Shown: piece after piece, positions 1 through 11,460 of the stretch
Numbering within the stretch: the stretch's first letter is position 1
How the letters are laid out: the number at the start of each line of letters is the position of its first letter
Assembly (NCBI RefSeq): GCF_030272615.1
Contig: NC_081411.1
Coordinates: 830,076,160 to 830,140,159, forward strand
Length of the DNA stretch: 64,000 bases
Source: Cryptomeria japonica
Taxonomy: Eukaryota; Streptophyta; Pinopsida; Cupressales; Cupressaceae
Direction of reading: 5' to 3'
Notes under the pieces: generated by a model
Told to the model about the DNA's origin: nothing
Database searches by the model: none
Seen by the model: only the letters and a program-made list of their open reading frames with translations
Position numbers and translations under genes: made by a program

Positions 1-1027
1 TTTCGTGATGAGTTATGATCAATCAATGATTGATATTGCATTGTGATTTTTTGTTATGATTTGGATAGCGATCTACGATGATATTTTGTGATCCTATTGT
101 AAATTCATGATGTAATTAGGTTTTGTGTCCAACCTAGATGAGATGGCTATTTATGTTGACATAGTTGATGTTTATTATGTCGGTGGTCTTAGAGGTGAAG
201 TGTGTAATCTTCCTAAGAGTTACAAAGTGTTGTGTATAAATGGATCTGATCAAGCAAGAAGAGAAGTGCAAGTAAACAGATCATTCTTTTACTATTGTTC
301 CCTAACAGTTGCAATAGGTTAAATCCCTTGACCAGGTAGGTTCTAACAAGCCTTAAAGATTTAAGTCCCCTAATAAGGCATCTCTCAAAAGAGTGTTAAA
401 TCCTCTCACGAGGTTGATCCTAATAGATCATCAAGATCCTAATCAAGTTGCAAGGAAAATCCCCTAACAGGGTCTTCTCTTAACTAGGCATATTGTAAAC
501 TTCTAACAAGGCTAAGCTCTTAAGAGGGAGTACTTCAAAGGGGTAAAAATATTTGTGGGTGCCAAATCCCACTGTGGTTTTTTCCTTATTTGGGTTTCCA
601 CGTCAAAAACTTATGGTGTTCATGTGTGGAATATTTTTCATATGATGATCTTGTTTATATTTATATTTCATGCATTATTTCTAAGAAACTAATTATGATG
701 TTTTATCATAAGTTTATCAGAGGTTATCAATACTAATAAGAAGTTGTTTGAGAAAGTTTTGATCTTATTGATAAGGTTAAAAAATTGGTAATTGATTAAG
801 TATATGTGATTACTTTGGTGGTGAAAGTATTGGTAAATGATTTGATTTACATGTTAAGTAAATCTGATAAAGAGGGTATTAGATCTGATTTTGAGATATT
901 TGTTAAATAGTTTCAGATCTAAGATAAGCTGAAATAAGTTTTATTTGAGTTAAAGTTTGAATTGGTCTTAATACTAATTCAAACCCCCCCCCCTCTCAGT
1001 ATTAACTGGATCCTCATAGGATTAACA
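1..1027 (+). repeat. Copia-type LTR, 3' portion, + orientation
   Basis: The block is the reverse complement of the LTR type seen repeatedly elsewhere in the window. It holds the 'tcccactgtggttttttccc' block near 565-600, a chain of short 'ctaacaggg/ccctaa' phrases at 300-540, and a C-tract followed by 'tctcag' at 985-1000, the mark of the last part of these LTRs. The right end is placed at 'ggattaaca', matching the 'TAACA' ends of the other LTRs. No tRNA primer site follows, so it is a 3' LTR or a solo LTR. The left end lies outside the window. Confidence 0.65.
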
Positions 1028-3219
1028 CTCCCTTGTTTGGATCCAAGGTTGAGGTGGATTCCATATGAGGTTAGCATGCGATGTTACTCCTCCCTACATG
1101 TGTCCATTATCCTTATGCCTTGATTTTTTGTTCATCCCTCCGGGGTTTATTGATTTATTTTTAGCCTTGTGATGTGTTTTGGTTGTTATTCTTGGTTTTT
1201 TTCTTGTGGATGTCATCTTGAGTCCCTTGGTTGTTAGGTGTCAACCTAGGTCTTGAGTATGAGTTGGAGCCCCATGTCATCTCCTAGTACGAGGGGTGGA
1301 TCCTATTTGGTTCAACATGGTCAGGTGGTTTGATACCTTCTTCCATTGGGGTGTTCTTCATTGGATACATGTGTGCATGGATATGGATTTATATTATCTC
1401 ATCATGTGGATGGATCTTTGGAGCATAATTCATGTAAGTGGAATTGATATCATGTGTTTTTATATCTTGAGAAAGATGTGATAGTAAAAGAATCTATGTA
1501 ATTAATATCTTGTAAACATGTGTATTAGGTCTTGTAGTAAGTTGATTTTAGAATGAGATGTATTGGTTAAGATTGTTGTAAATGAACATTGAATGTGTAT
1601 GTAAATCTAGATTAGAAAGGAATTAAATGATTGAGTGATATGATTGGATTATCTTGTGTGTATCTTGTGGATGGTAGTGGATGTGTTGATGATCATGTAT
1701 GATTTGATTGAAAGATGTTAATCCTTAATGCTTGTTGTCAATGTAATATGGAAAAGAATGAGTAGTTGTAGATTTGTATGGATTCTATGGTTCTTCTTTA
1801 TGCGGAGCTGATTTCTATGTATTGAGATAGTAAATTTAATCATGATAATACTAAAAATGTAAAAGAGATTATGTACTTGTACCATGTATTCTTATGTAAT
1901 AGGACATGATTATGAAGTAGTGGAGGTTATGATATTGTAATGGAATAGGATGTTGCATTCATTGTATGATACATGTTGTAATAATGTTCATTAGGTAGAA
2001 GAGAGATAGAAATATATATGGAATAAGATTTGAAATGTTAAGGTATGTGTGTCCTTATTGTGGATATGGTGCTTTTAGATAATCTTGTTATAAGTAATTT
2101 CATTTGGGAGTATCTAGAATTTTTGTATGGACTTGTCAATGATTGTGTATGTGTTATCTTGGTAGGATGCATGATGGAATTAGAAAATGAAAAAAATTGT
2201 ATTTTCTTATATGTTGATAATTCTATTTGGATTCATATTGAGTTAGATGGTTAGTGAAGAAATGGGGGATTAGTAACACTTTGTATTGGTGCTACAAAAT
2301 GAACTTAGAGAGGTAATGGGAGTATGATAGAGTAAACGTTTGAAAATTCACGATTCTCATGATAAAAGAGATAGTAATGTAAATGTTATAACAAATGTTA
2401 ATGCTTTTATGATATCAATGTGTTATGTATTATTGCTAGTAAGTAATGGCGTTAAGGTACCCTAAGGAATGAGTGAATGGAAGGATGATTGAATATAAGT
2501 GTACATTGAGATGATGATTGTTATATTGCTATTTCTACTTGCCTTGTATGAGGTTATGGTTTTCCTCATGATGTTTTATGATTTTATGTTATGTTGACCT
2601 TTGAAATGGAGTAATAATAATTTAGTACGTCGCATTAGAAGATGTTTTAAAAAAATTTATCTCTATTTGTAATTATCCATTCTCCTTCACAGACCTTGAA
2701 GCCACAGTCATCATCATGGTCATAGTTCTACTCATCATCACCTTCAACTACAACCAAAAAACATACAATAACTTTTTCCCTCAATCCTTGCCATTTTTCC
2801 AACTCGCCATCACCTTTTTGTGTGCCAATTTGAGGAAGAAACTCAGTCACTACATCAGAGTCAGAAAAGTGGTATTCATTTAAACTTGACTCTACTCCAC
2901 CGGCTGCTCTTCGAAACATTGGCACACTCCAAAATAAAAATAAAAACACAGAATGATATCAGTTCATCCAAGTGAAATTATTTGCATATGCATATATCTT
3001 TCAAATAATATTAAGGAAATATAAGATATTTAGTCAAAATATAATATTGTTGTTAGCATTGAAAATGTAATTTTAGAGTTAAATTTATTGATCTATATTT
3101 TATTGATAATGATTTACTATTCACAAAAATCATTTTTTTTATGAAATAAATAATACACCTAACAAAAAAAGTAAACATGAAGATTGAATCATCAGTCACC
3201 TCATGATCATCACAACCCT
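1028..3219. other. intergenic, no gene recognised
   Basis: AT- and GT-rich sequence full of stops in all frames. Short open stretches at 1296-1481 and 2045-2254 (+) and at 2728-2949 (-) show no domain I recognise. The last lies just upstream of the terpene synthase pseudogene; its + strand reading has a weak resemblance to a terpene synthase N-terminal exon, but not enough to annotate. Confidence 0.5.
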
Positions 3220-6200
3220 CATCATCACTAGTTTCGATACAAAATTTCTATGGACACTAATATCAACCTGAGAAAATGATCTAATTGAACGGCTTGAGAT
3301 GGTTGACACACTGCAATGCCTTGGAATAAATCAATATTTTCAGGTTGACATAATAGAAGCTCTTGATTACGTTTATTGATCTCTTTTAAGTTTCTCTTTT
3401 CAACTATTGTTAACATTTTTCTATTTTTTCTTTTCGAATTTTTATTCTATGATAAATTATGAAATATGATTACACATAGTCAAATTTAAAAACTTAAATA
3501 TTAAGCTATCAATGTGAAAACTATTTTTCATCTGGAATGGAATATGGAAACTTGGAAACATTAACCAGGAGAGTTAATTTGTGGGTACAGAGCTTGGAAT
3601 GAAAGTGTGGGGATAGGATAATGATGTGAAAGTTGTACAACAAATTTGAATGCCACAGCTTTTGGACTCAGACTTCTTCGACTCAATCATTATCATGTTT
3701 CTATAGGTACCCAAATAAATAATAGTGTAGATGCTTTTCAATCTCTATTGAATAAGTTGTCAAACAATATATTTTGAAAATGTTTTGTCACCCTTATGAT
3801 TTATTTGCATGCATCAATACATTTTGAATACACCTTTCAGACAACTTAAACACTCAAAGTTGATTAACATTCTCTAGGTTTAATATGTTGCTTAATGTGT
3901 ATGGTTTGAGGTTATCCTTTTTATTTCAATATTTGAAAACACGATTATTTTTTTATTTTTATGTTATGGGTTCTGAGAAGACACATTGAATAATTTCAAG
4001 AACAATAATGGGCAGTTCATTGTCTATGGAGTAAATAATGATAATGATGAGAATAATATTAAGAGCATGTGATGAGAAGTATGCTCACTCTTTTAACATT
4101 TTCGAGTGTGGCATATTCTCAAGAAGTCCTTATTGAAGAGGCTATAAAGTGTTCAGCATTGAATATCTTAAAAGGTTACTAGAAAGTTTTGAGATACATA
4201 TAAAAGAAGTTTTCTGAAAGAGGTAATAATTTATTTTCTAATTTATAATTATTTTATCATATATTTCAAAGAGTCATCAAGACACAAAGTAGAGAAAGAC
4301 AAATTGCAATATGAATTTTAAGATTGATTTTTTCTAATTTTTGCTTGTTATTTTGTAGGTGGAATATGCCTTTGTATATGATTGGCCTCGTACCTTTACT
4401 AGATGGGAGGCACAAAATTGAATAGAAATTTGTGAGCTGGATAATCAAAGGTATATGTAAAATATTATTGTTGTATCAAGATACTTTAAATCTTTTATAA
4501 ATTAACTTTAAGATTTTATTTTTAACTTTATGTTGAAAGACGATAATTTTAGAGCTTGCGAAATTGGATTTCCATATACTACAATTTCAGTACAAGTTGG
4601 AGATGAAAAAAATCTCAAGGTAATAACTCAAATAAACAAAGAGATACTTCAACAACAACAACACCACTTAACCAACACACTATGGGAAGAACCCCAATGA
4701 TTAATAGAAACTTAATTTTACAATTTTCCAATCAATTTTATTCATTTATATTATATAAGCATTGATTTGATGAAAAATGACACTATAATATGCAATTGGA
4801 TCTTGACAAGTTATCACATAATAAAATTTATATTATTTGAAATTTATTTTTATTTTTAATTTTTTTCAAATAAATCTTAATTTGCATGATAGTTGGTGGG
4901 TAGATTTTGGGATCTCCAAGTTAGTTGCAATAAGGGACCGATCAATTGAATATCTCTTTTGGGCAGTTAGTTCAGCAGATGAAGTTGAGCTTTCTAGTAA
5001 CAAACTTTCTATGGCAAAAGGCACAACCATCATCACAATCATGGATGACATTTTTGATGACTATGCAACACTTGAGCAACTCAAATATATTACAGAGGTC
5101 ATCGCTCAAGGTTGGGATGTTTCTATTATAAAACATATTTCAAGCAACCTCAAGACATGTATTGAATTCATTTTCAAAACGGTTCTTGAATTGGCAAGTG
5201 ATGCTATTGAAAAGCAAGGGCATGACATGATGCCTTTTGTTACAAAAGCAATATGTATACTTCTTGAAGACCCTTTTAATGTGATTTATAACATACTATG
5301 TAGATTATATAGAAAAGTAAACATCAAACACAACAATAGAATTGATAACAAAGTAGTGATAATTTAGAGTCATTCTATAAATTTTTACAAATAATTAAAT
5401 TTTATAGAAATGGAACCTTATGAAACTAATAAAAGGAAATTAAGGGTTGAGCAATAAGTAGTGGATATCTCTGATGATATGATGAATCAATAAGGATCCA
5501 GACAACTACTGAGATAGGGGGGGTGAATCAATAGATATAACATAGACTAAACTTTCACCAAACTCTAAAACCTAACTCATAAATTATTTACTGAGCTAAC
5601 CAGTTCAAACACTGAACAATAAACTGTAACTGCACTGTCAAGTTTACCGGTTGACTGGTATTCCAAAATAACATTTTAACAGATTTAAAACCAACAAACC
5701 ATTTAACCAAAACATGAAAGCACTTTACCAACATCTGTAATAGCTCATTTCATATAACTTTTAGTCATCTTAACATATCTAAGTGGCTTTACCAATTAAA
5801 CAAATTAACCATATCAAAACATAACCACAGATACCATTCACCACTTTGACACAATGATTTTGGACATGGAAACCCAAATGGGAAAAACCACTATGGGGAT
5901 GAATACCCACAAGTATTTTGAACTCTTCTGAAGTTTGCCCTATTAGGAGCCAAGCCTGTGAAAGCTTTACAAAATGTCCTGTTAGGAATAGATCCTATTA
6001 AAGACCACCCTGTTAAGGGATTGACTATAATACCCTATTAAACACAATACCCTATTAGGAGTAACCTCGATAGAGGATTTGAAAATCCAAGCTAATGGAT
6101 CACCTAGTTAGAGGATTTAGAAAACACCAAGCTTGTTAAAGCTTACCCAATTAAGGGATTTAACTATTGCAATTGTTAGAGAACAACAGGGTTTACGCTA

Positions 6201-7973
6201 ATCTAGTAATAGCACTACTCTCTTGATCAGATCCTTTTCATGCTCCTATCTGCCTTCAAAACATTCTCCATATACTCCTTTTGGTTTGAAAATCAATCAC
6301 ACTGACACTTAACCAAAATTGCCAATGCTACAACAAAACAACTTGTCGACCTTATAAACAAAACAATAGGTCGGTAACATATTAGAAAACCTAAGATCTC
6401 ATAGAGATTACAAACAAAAATTGGTTCAAACATGACTATTGGGTTACATAACAATCATTGCACATTGTCCTAGACAACCTTGACCGCTCCTTGATCACCG
6501 CTCATTGAAACCTGTAACTCATCACATAGTTTTCACTTCATGCAATGCACTTATGATTCCCAAGATAAAACAGTTATCCCTATGCACCAAAAACCACTCT
6601 GAAACTCATCACATGCAACATGCATATGTGGCATAATCATCTCCGATTACCATTTGATCATAGACCAACACAAATCAACACAACTGATTCACCATGCTCC
6701 ATCTGTTAGGGTTTGACACACCAACAGGTAGGGTTATTGGTTGATCTCACTGCTACAATAGTAATACCAATTTCCTTCACTACATAACTATTGGTTTCAT
6801 TACTACTTCACTACCAGTTGCACTATAACTCCATTACCAGTTACAATTGACATCAATGACAACACTTAAAATTCATTAATGCAATCTTTATGCAATATGC
6901 CAACAATCTCCTAACTCTTATAGTTATGATGATTTTTAATAGAGTTAAGATACTCCTTAATTTAGATGATTGATGGATACAAATATGATTAAATATAGAA
7001 CCAAAATAAAAATACTTACCCAAAGAAGTAACAACAAACCAACATATATTTAGCATGTTGTAATATATCTTTCGACACATCATTAAAAATTATTGAGGTT
7101 TACTTTTAAAAATAATATATTATTACCAAGCAAAAGAATTCTTTAATATTTTTAGGTCCAACCTTGTACATAGATTCTAGACAATAATGACAAAAAAATT
7201 AATATTAATTTTTATGCTTCAAATCAACACAAAAATTTATTTTGATCATATTTAAAAATAGAACTAATTATATAGATCATGGAATGAAATTATGAAATAG
7301 TTCTATCATGCATATATTGTATTGTGTTTTAGTGGGTAGATAATGGAGAAGCTTGTTTTGAGCAAGCACAATGAAAAATAAATGGATATTTTCCAACTTT
7401 TAATGAGTACATGAAATTTGTTGAATTAAGTGTAGCAATTAGACCAATATTGTTACATACTACCCTATTAGAGATCTTGTATTTTATGTAATGATGATAT
7501 TAAGAAGATATACCTTGATATATCTAGATTCTACCAACTCATATAAGTGTTTATATGGTTAACTGATGATATACATGATTTTGAGGTTTTGATTCTTTCC
7601 CCCATTTTCATAGACATTGAATATAGATATAAATGTTATGATACATTTTAATATTAACATAATTATAATGTTAATGTAGGATGAGAGACTCCATGGAAAG
7701 ATTGCCTTAGTTATTTCTTGTTATATGGGTGATCATCCTAATTGTTCAGATGGAGAGGCATTAAATCATATCATGAAACTCAATAATGAATCATTGAAGG
7801 AATTTACAAGGGAATTTTTGAAACCAGACAATGTTTTGTTTGATTGGGAGAAGATATGTGCCAATAGTATTAGAGTACAATTTTTCTATATATTTGGAGA
7901 TGGCTTTACATATTGTCAGAAGGAGATCAAGAGTCAAATATTTAAAGTTTTTGTTGATCTAATAGAAATATAA
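3220..7973 (+). pseudogene. terpene synthase pseudogene (TPS-d-like, class I), multi-exon
   Basis: Terpene synthases ionise prenyl diphosphates to make mono-, sesqui- or diterpenes. The + strand carries terpene synthase blocks in the family's order. About 3275-3408 reads '[16 protein letters not shown]'; 3589-3705 holds 'AWNESVGIG' and 'ATAFGLRLLRL'; 3976-4180 holds 'NNFKNNNGQF' and 'EVLIEEAIKCSA'. Exon 4359-4450 has 'RTFTRWEAQ', 4540-4619 has 'ILELAKLDFHILQFQ', and 4893 to about 5260 has 'WWVDFGISKL', the metal-binding motif 'DDIFDDYATLEQLK' and 'DMMPFVTKA'. Exon 7333-7585 has 'GYFPTFNEYMK' and 'LTDDIHDFE' (second metal site), and 7680-7973 has 'CYMGDHPN', 'EFLKPDN' and the C-terminus. AG/GT boundaries are visible at most exon edges. 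It is dead: in-frame stops at 4419, 7372 and 7544, a frameshift near 7475-7495, and no convincing N-terminus. Exon ends are by eye. Similarity is to gymnosperm TPS-d enzymes; the product cannot be inferred. Confidence 0.85.
5472..6905 (-). mobile_element. solo Copia-type LTR in terpene synthase intron
   Basis: A 1.43 kb LTR in minus orientation, bounded by 'tgatga...gccaaca' on the + strand and flanked by a perfect 5 bp duplication ATCTC (5467-5471 and 6906-6910). It has the G-tract 'aggggggggtgaatca' near 5516, the 'aaacccaaatgggaaaaacc' block near 5870, and a 'ccttataaac' TATA-like site near 6350. Overall it resembles the LTR of element D (36537-37920). No internal domain is present, so it is probably the product of LTR-LTR recombination. 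It separates the DDIFD exon from the exon at 7333. Confidence 0.88.
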
Positions 7974-8967
7974 AAAAGAAATAATTTTCATATTTTAAAA
8001 ATAAAATGCTTTGTTTATTCTAGAATTCTAGTAAATCACAAACTTAGATGACATTTCTAGTTTTATTCTATTGTAATAATTTATGTGTTACTACAATTCA
8101 TCTATGCTTACATTTAATTCCAATTTTCTCTTAGATAGAGTTGACATGTTATATGGTTTTCATATATATGTTTTATAAGTTTTATATATTAAATAAGTGT
8201 TTTATGTATCTAACCTTTGTTCAAATTTTATTATTTAAGAAAATTATTTGATTGGAGTTTATCATTTTAATTTTTCTTTCATAATATTATAATATAATTG
8301 AAATATGTTGTATCATTATATATTTTGATGCTTAGTATCCACCTCCAATATTTTAATTGTAAATTATTTGTTTATGAAAAAATTATTGGTTTGGGTTTCA
8401 TGATGTATTATTGTTGAAAATAAAATATCTCTTCATTAATATCACAATTGAGAAAACTTGAGGCAATTTTTTATTCCCCTACTATCATGATAATTATAAT
8501 GGTAATAGTCCAATTTCAATTAAAATATTGAAGACTAATGTTGATGGTATTAGTGATTCTAAAAAGATGGACTATAGCTTCAATGACTATTTATTATTTA
8601 AATATGTAAATGTGGATGAAAATTGTATAAGTATTCCAATTTAGATAGCTTATAACTCTAAATATTGTTCATTGAAAAATCTTTTTTTCAAAATTGAAAG
8701 AATATATGAAAAATATATTAAGAGTTTTATACTCTATATTATATAGGGATTTTTAAATATATAATATAAGATTGTCTCGAGTAGAAGACAATAGCTTTAT
8801 TAATTTGTTCAAATTAACCTAAATTAGATTGTGAATAATGTGTGAGTTGAAAAATGATGATGAAAAAATATCGCAAAACCACAAGGATCTAACCACAAAC
8901 AAACCTAGTCCTACAATAAAACATTCACCATACACCAATGAACAAACCTAAGAACATGCAAATCAAA
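7974..8967. other. AT-rich intergenic, nothing recognised
   Basis: Sequence after the terpene synthase stop codon. Very AT-rich with no long frame, RNA gene or LTR end. The last hundred bases (from about 8870) may belong to the older repeat into which the next LTR inserted. Confidence 0.5.
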
Positions 8968-9857
8968 TTTTGGCAATTGACACTCATTGGATTCATATGT
9001 TGTCATTGATGGCAACAAGATTCTGTAGAAGGCATATACCAGCATTGGAGGCATACATCGACAAATACCGACATTGGAGTAATTAGGGTCATAACCGGCA
9101 CCAGCATCCAACACTTCAATGAAGTTGACATCAGTTTGGGATACGAAAGGATTTTATTTGTAAAATCATTTTGTAATTATTGTATAGGGCCGGCATTGAA
9201 TATATTTTATATTGTAAGCCAACATAAGCCATATTGTTTGTAAAGGGTATATAAGTTAGTCTATTAGGTCATTTTGATATAGAAGAAGTATAGGACAAGG
9301 AAGATGAATAATGTGATGTGAAAGATATGTATGTAGATCATTTGTATGTGAAATTTATATCATGCAATGATTAGTAGATGGTTTGTAAAGCATTCTTGGA
9401 GGAAATGAGATACCGGTAAAAGGGTTTAGGGTTTATGAACCGGTATAGAACAAAGCTAGAACCAAAACTCTTTTGGGTATTGTAGATGCATTTTGTGAGT
9501 TCATCTTTATTGTTTTATCTCAACAAAATCTTGTTGTCAGTGAGACTCTTTTGTGTTGAGCAATGTGCCTTCCTACATGTGCAGGCCCCCATACTATGTA
9601 ATATCTTTCATATGGCCAGTGAATTGATATTATGGGTCACAAATCCCTTCATGGTTTTTCCTCTTTGAGGTTTTCCATGTATAAAATTCAGTGTGTTATG
9701 GTGTTCATTCATGTGGCTGGTTTATTTACTTCATGTTATATGTTCCTTCATTTATCGGTTTATATGTGTATGTTGCAATAAGTTAAAATCTTGTATTACC
9801 GACAGAACACTGATTCACCTCCTGTCTTAGTGTTCTTGGATTCCTTGTATTCCAACA
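8968..9857 (+). mobile_element. solo-LTR-like Copia block, + orientation
   Basis: About 0.89 kb, resembling the reverse complement of element A's LTR. It starts with 'ttttggcaattgacactc' (degenerate TGTTGGC start), has 'atgttgtcattgatggcaac' close to the start, 'gggtcacaaatcccttcatg' at 9634, a degenerate 'ctgattcacctcctgtcttag' near 9810, and the end 'tattccaaca'. No iMet primer site follows. I could not find a clean target duplication, so the ends are approximate. Confidence 0.6.
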
Positions 9858-10380
9858 AAACAAATAGAATAATAATACCATTCACATGCCAAGTAGGGTT
9901 TGATCTCCATTGTCTCTTATCTCCATTGATCTTGTTTGATATATTTGATCTCACATTTTGTATGTGCACAAGAGCTCAACAAAGAATAGATTGTGGTTGA
10001 AAAGTTGCTTGATCACAAGAAATCTTGAATGCATAAAGTACCAATTAGGGTTGATAATGATGATAATGTCCTCTTATATAGAAGACACTTTAGAAATTGG
10101 AAGGATAGGATTAAGAGGTGAGAAGATAAATAGTCGGCTAGGATTGAAGGGTGGGTAGAAATAATAAAATAATGAAGGGGATAGGTAGAAGAAAATTAAG
10201 AGATAAATGACATGTGTCATAGAGGAAAAAGGTAATGAATTGATTAATTAAATAAATATTTATTTAATTAGTAGAAGACGTGGAACCAATTAAATAAATA
10301 AAATATTTATTTCATTTAAAGGAAAAATAAAAATATTTATTTAAATGAGGAAAGGGCTATAAGAGGCTAAATGAATTAAT
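9858..10380 (+). repeat. part of an older AT-rich LTR-like repeat, left of element A
   Basis: Contains a TATA-like 'cctcttatatagaag' (10075-10081 core) and palindromic AT stretches of the type 'attaaataaatatttattt' at 10245-10345. The same AT style resumes on the far side of element A at 24663 and ends at 'ggtgtctaca' (24773). I infer one older LTR, split by element A. No coding sequence. Confidence 0.4.
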
Positions 10381-11184
10381 TGTTAGAATCAATGATAGTC
10401 CCAAAGACACTGAGAAGGGGGGGGTGAATCAGTGTCTAACCAGTTAGAAGAATATTTAAACTTATTAAGAACTTTGTATCCCAAAACAGTGTACTGGTAA
10501 ATAAGAATTAATGTAGCAAATAAGAATAACATAGACAACATAGAGAACACACCATAGCACAAGATATTTAACAAGGAAACCTGGTGTGGGAAAAACCTTG
10601 GTGGGATTTGTGACCCACAATATTCACTCACTGGTCAATGAATAAATATTACTTACAATGAGGGGCCTACACATGCAGGAAGGCCAACAGCCCAGAGCTC
10701 ACTACCCCACTACAAAATAGAAGTCTCAATGACTTACAAAATGGATTATCAAAACCCAATACAATGTACTACTTCAAATCGGTATCAACTATGCCAGGTT
10801 CAGTATTGGTTTAAGCTCGGTCTATAACCAAAACCTTCCCTATCACCTATATCACCTTATACAAAATTGCCTTATGCTTCTCATCTATCTTCTACCTCTC
10901 ATATCAAAATGACCTATAAGATCTCATATATATATGATTCTTTTACAATATGTCATGTCAACTTTTACAAGAGATAATTATATTATAAAACAATAAACAA
11001 AAGTTTATGCCATGTCGGCTTGAGTGTCGATATGCATTGTTGCTATTGTCGATGAAGTGCCTTCCAGTGTATGTAGAAGTCTATTGCTAGTGTCAGTAAC
11101 TATCAGTGGGTTGTCAGATGATTGTCGGTTGGTTGCCATCAATGACAAGATCAACTATTCTCATAAGAGTGTAGAGTTCTATCA
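10381..11184 (-). repeat. element A 3' LTR
   Basis: About 804 bp, clearly paired with 23850-24662. Element-sense start is 'TGATAGAACTCTACACTC' and end 'GATTCTAACA'. Contains the 'gaaggggggggtgaatcag' tract at 10413 and 'gtgggaaaaaccttggtggg' near 10583. Confidence 0.85.
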
Positions 11185-11460
11185 ATCTCCCCCTTTAGCA
11201 TTGATGACAACACTCATGAGAAAAATCTCAAAACTATTCCAAAAACTTAAGTTTGAAAAGTTTCCAAAATGATGTGCTCCCCCTGAGCAAATGATGTCCT
11301 CTGAATAAGCAATTTTTCTCTCCACTACTCCCCCTTTGACATCAATGACAAAGGTTGTAAAAAATAGTCAAAGGAGTGCAAAAAATTCACCTTAAGGTCT
11401 ATAACCAGTTGGTTACAACCTAAAAGATATCTGCTAAAACTAGATTTAGACTCTACATAA
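11185..11460 (-). promoter_or_regulatory. element A polypurine tract and upstream duplicate
   Basis: Directly inside the 3' LTR lies 'tctccccctttagcattgat' (11186-11205), read on the minus strand as a GGGGGAGA polypurine tract, the primer for plus-strand DNA synthesis. A near copy, 'actccccctttgacatcaat' at 11327-11346, sits about 140 bases further in, and a shorter 'gctccccctgagc' is at 11275. Confidence 0.7.

Noticed and set aside
2728-3416. Two minus-strand open frames before the terpene synthase
   Set aside because: The second (3228-3416) is opposite a clear terpene synthase exon on the + strand. The first has no recognisable domain.
4837-5367. Treating the 176-codon frame with DDIFD as a complete small gene
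   Set aside because: It begins in intron sequence and runs past the exon end; it is one exon of a larger, broken terpene synthase.
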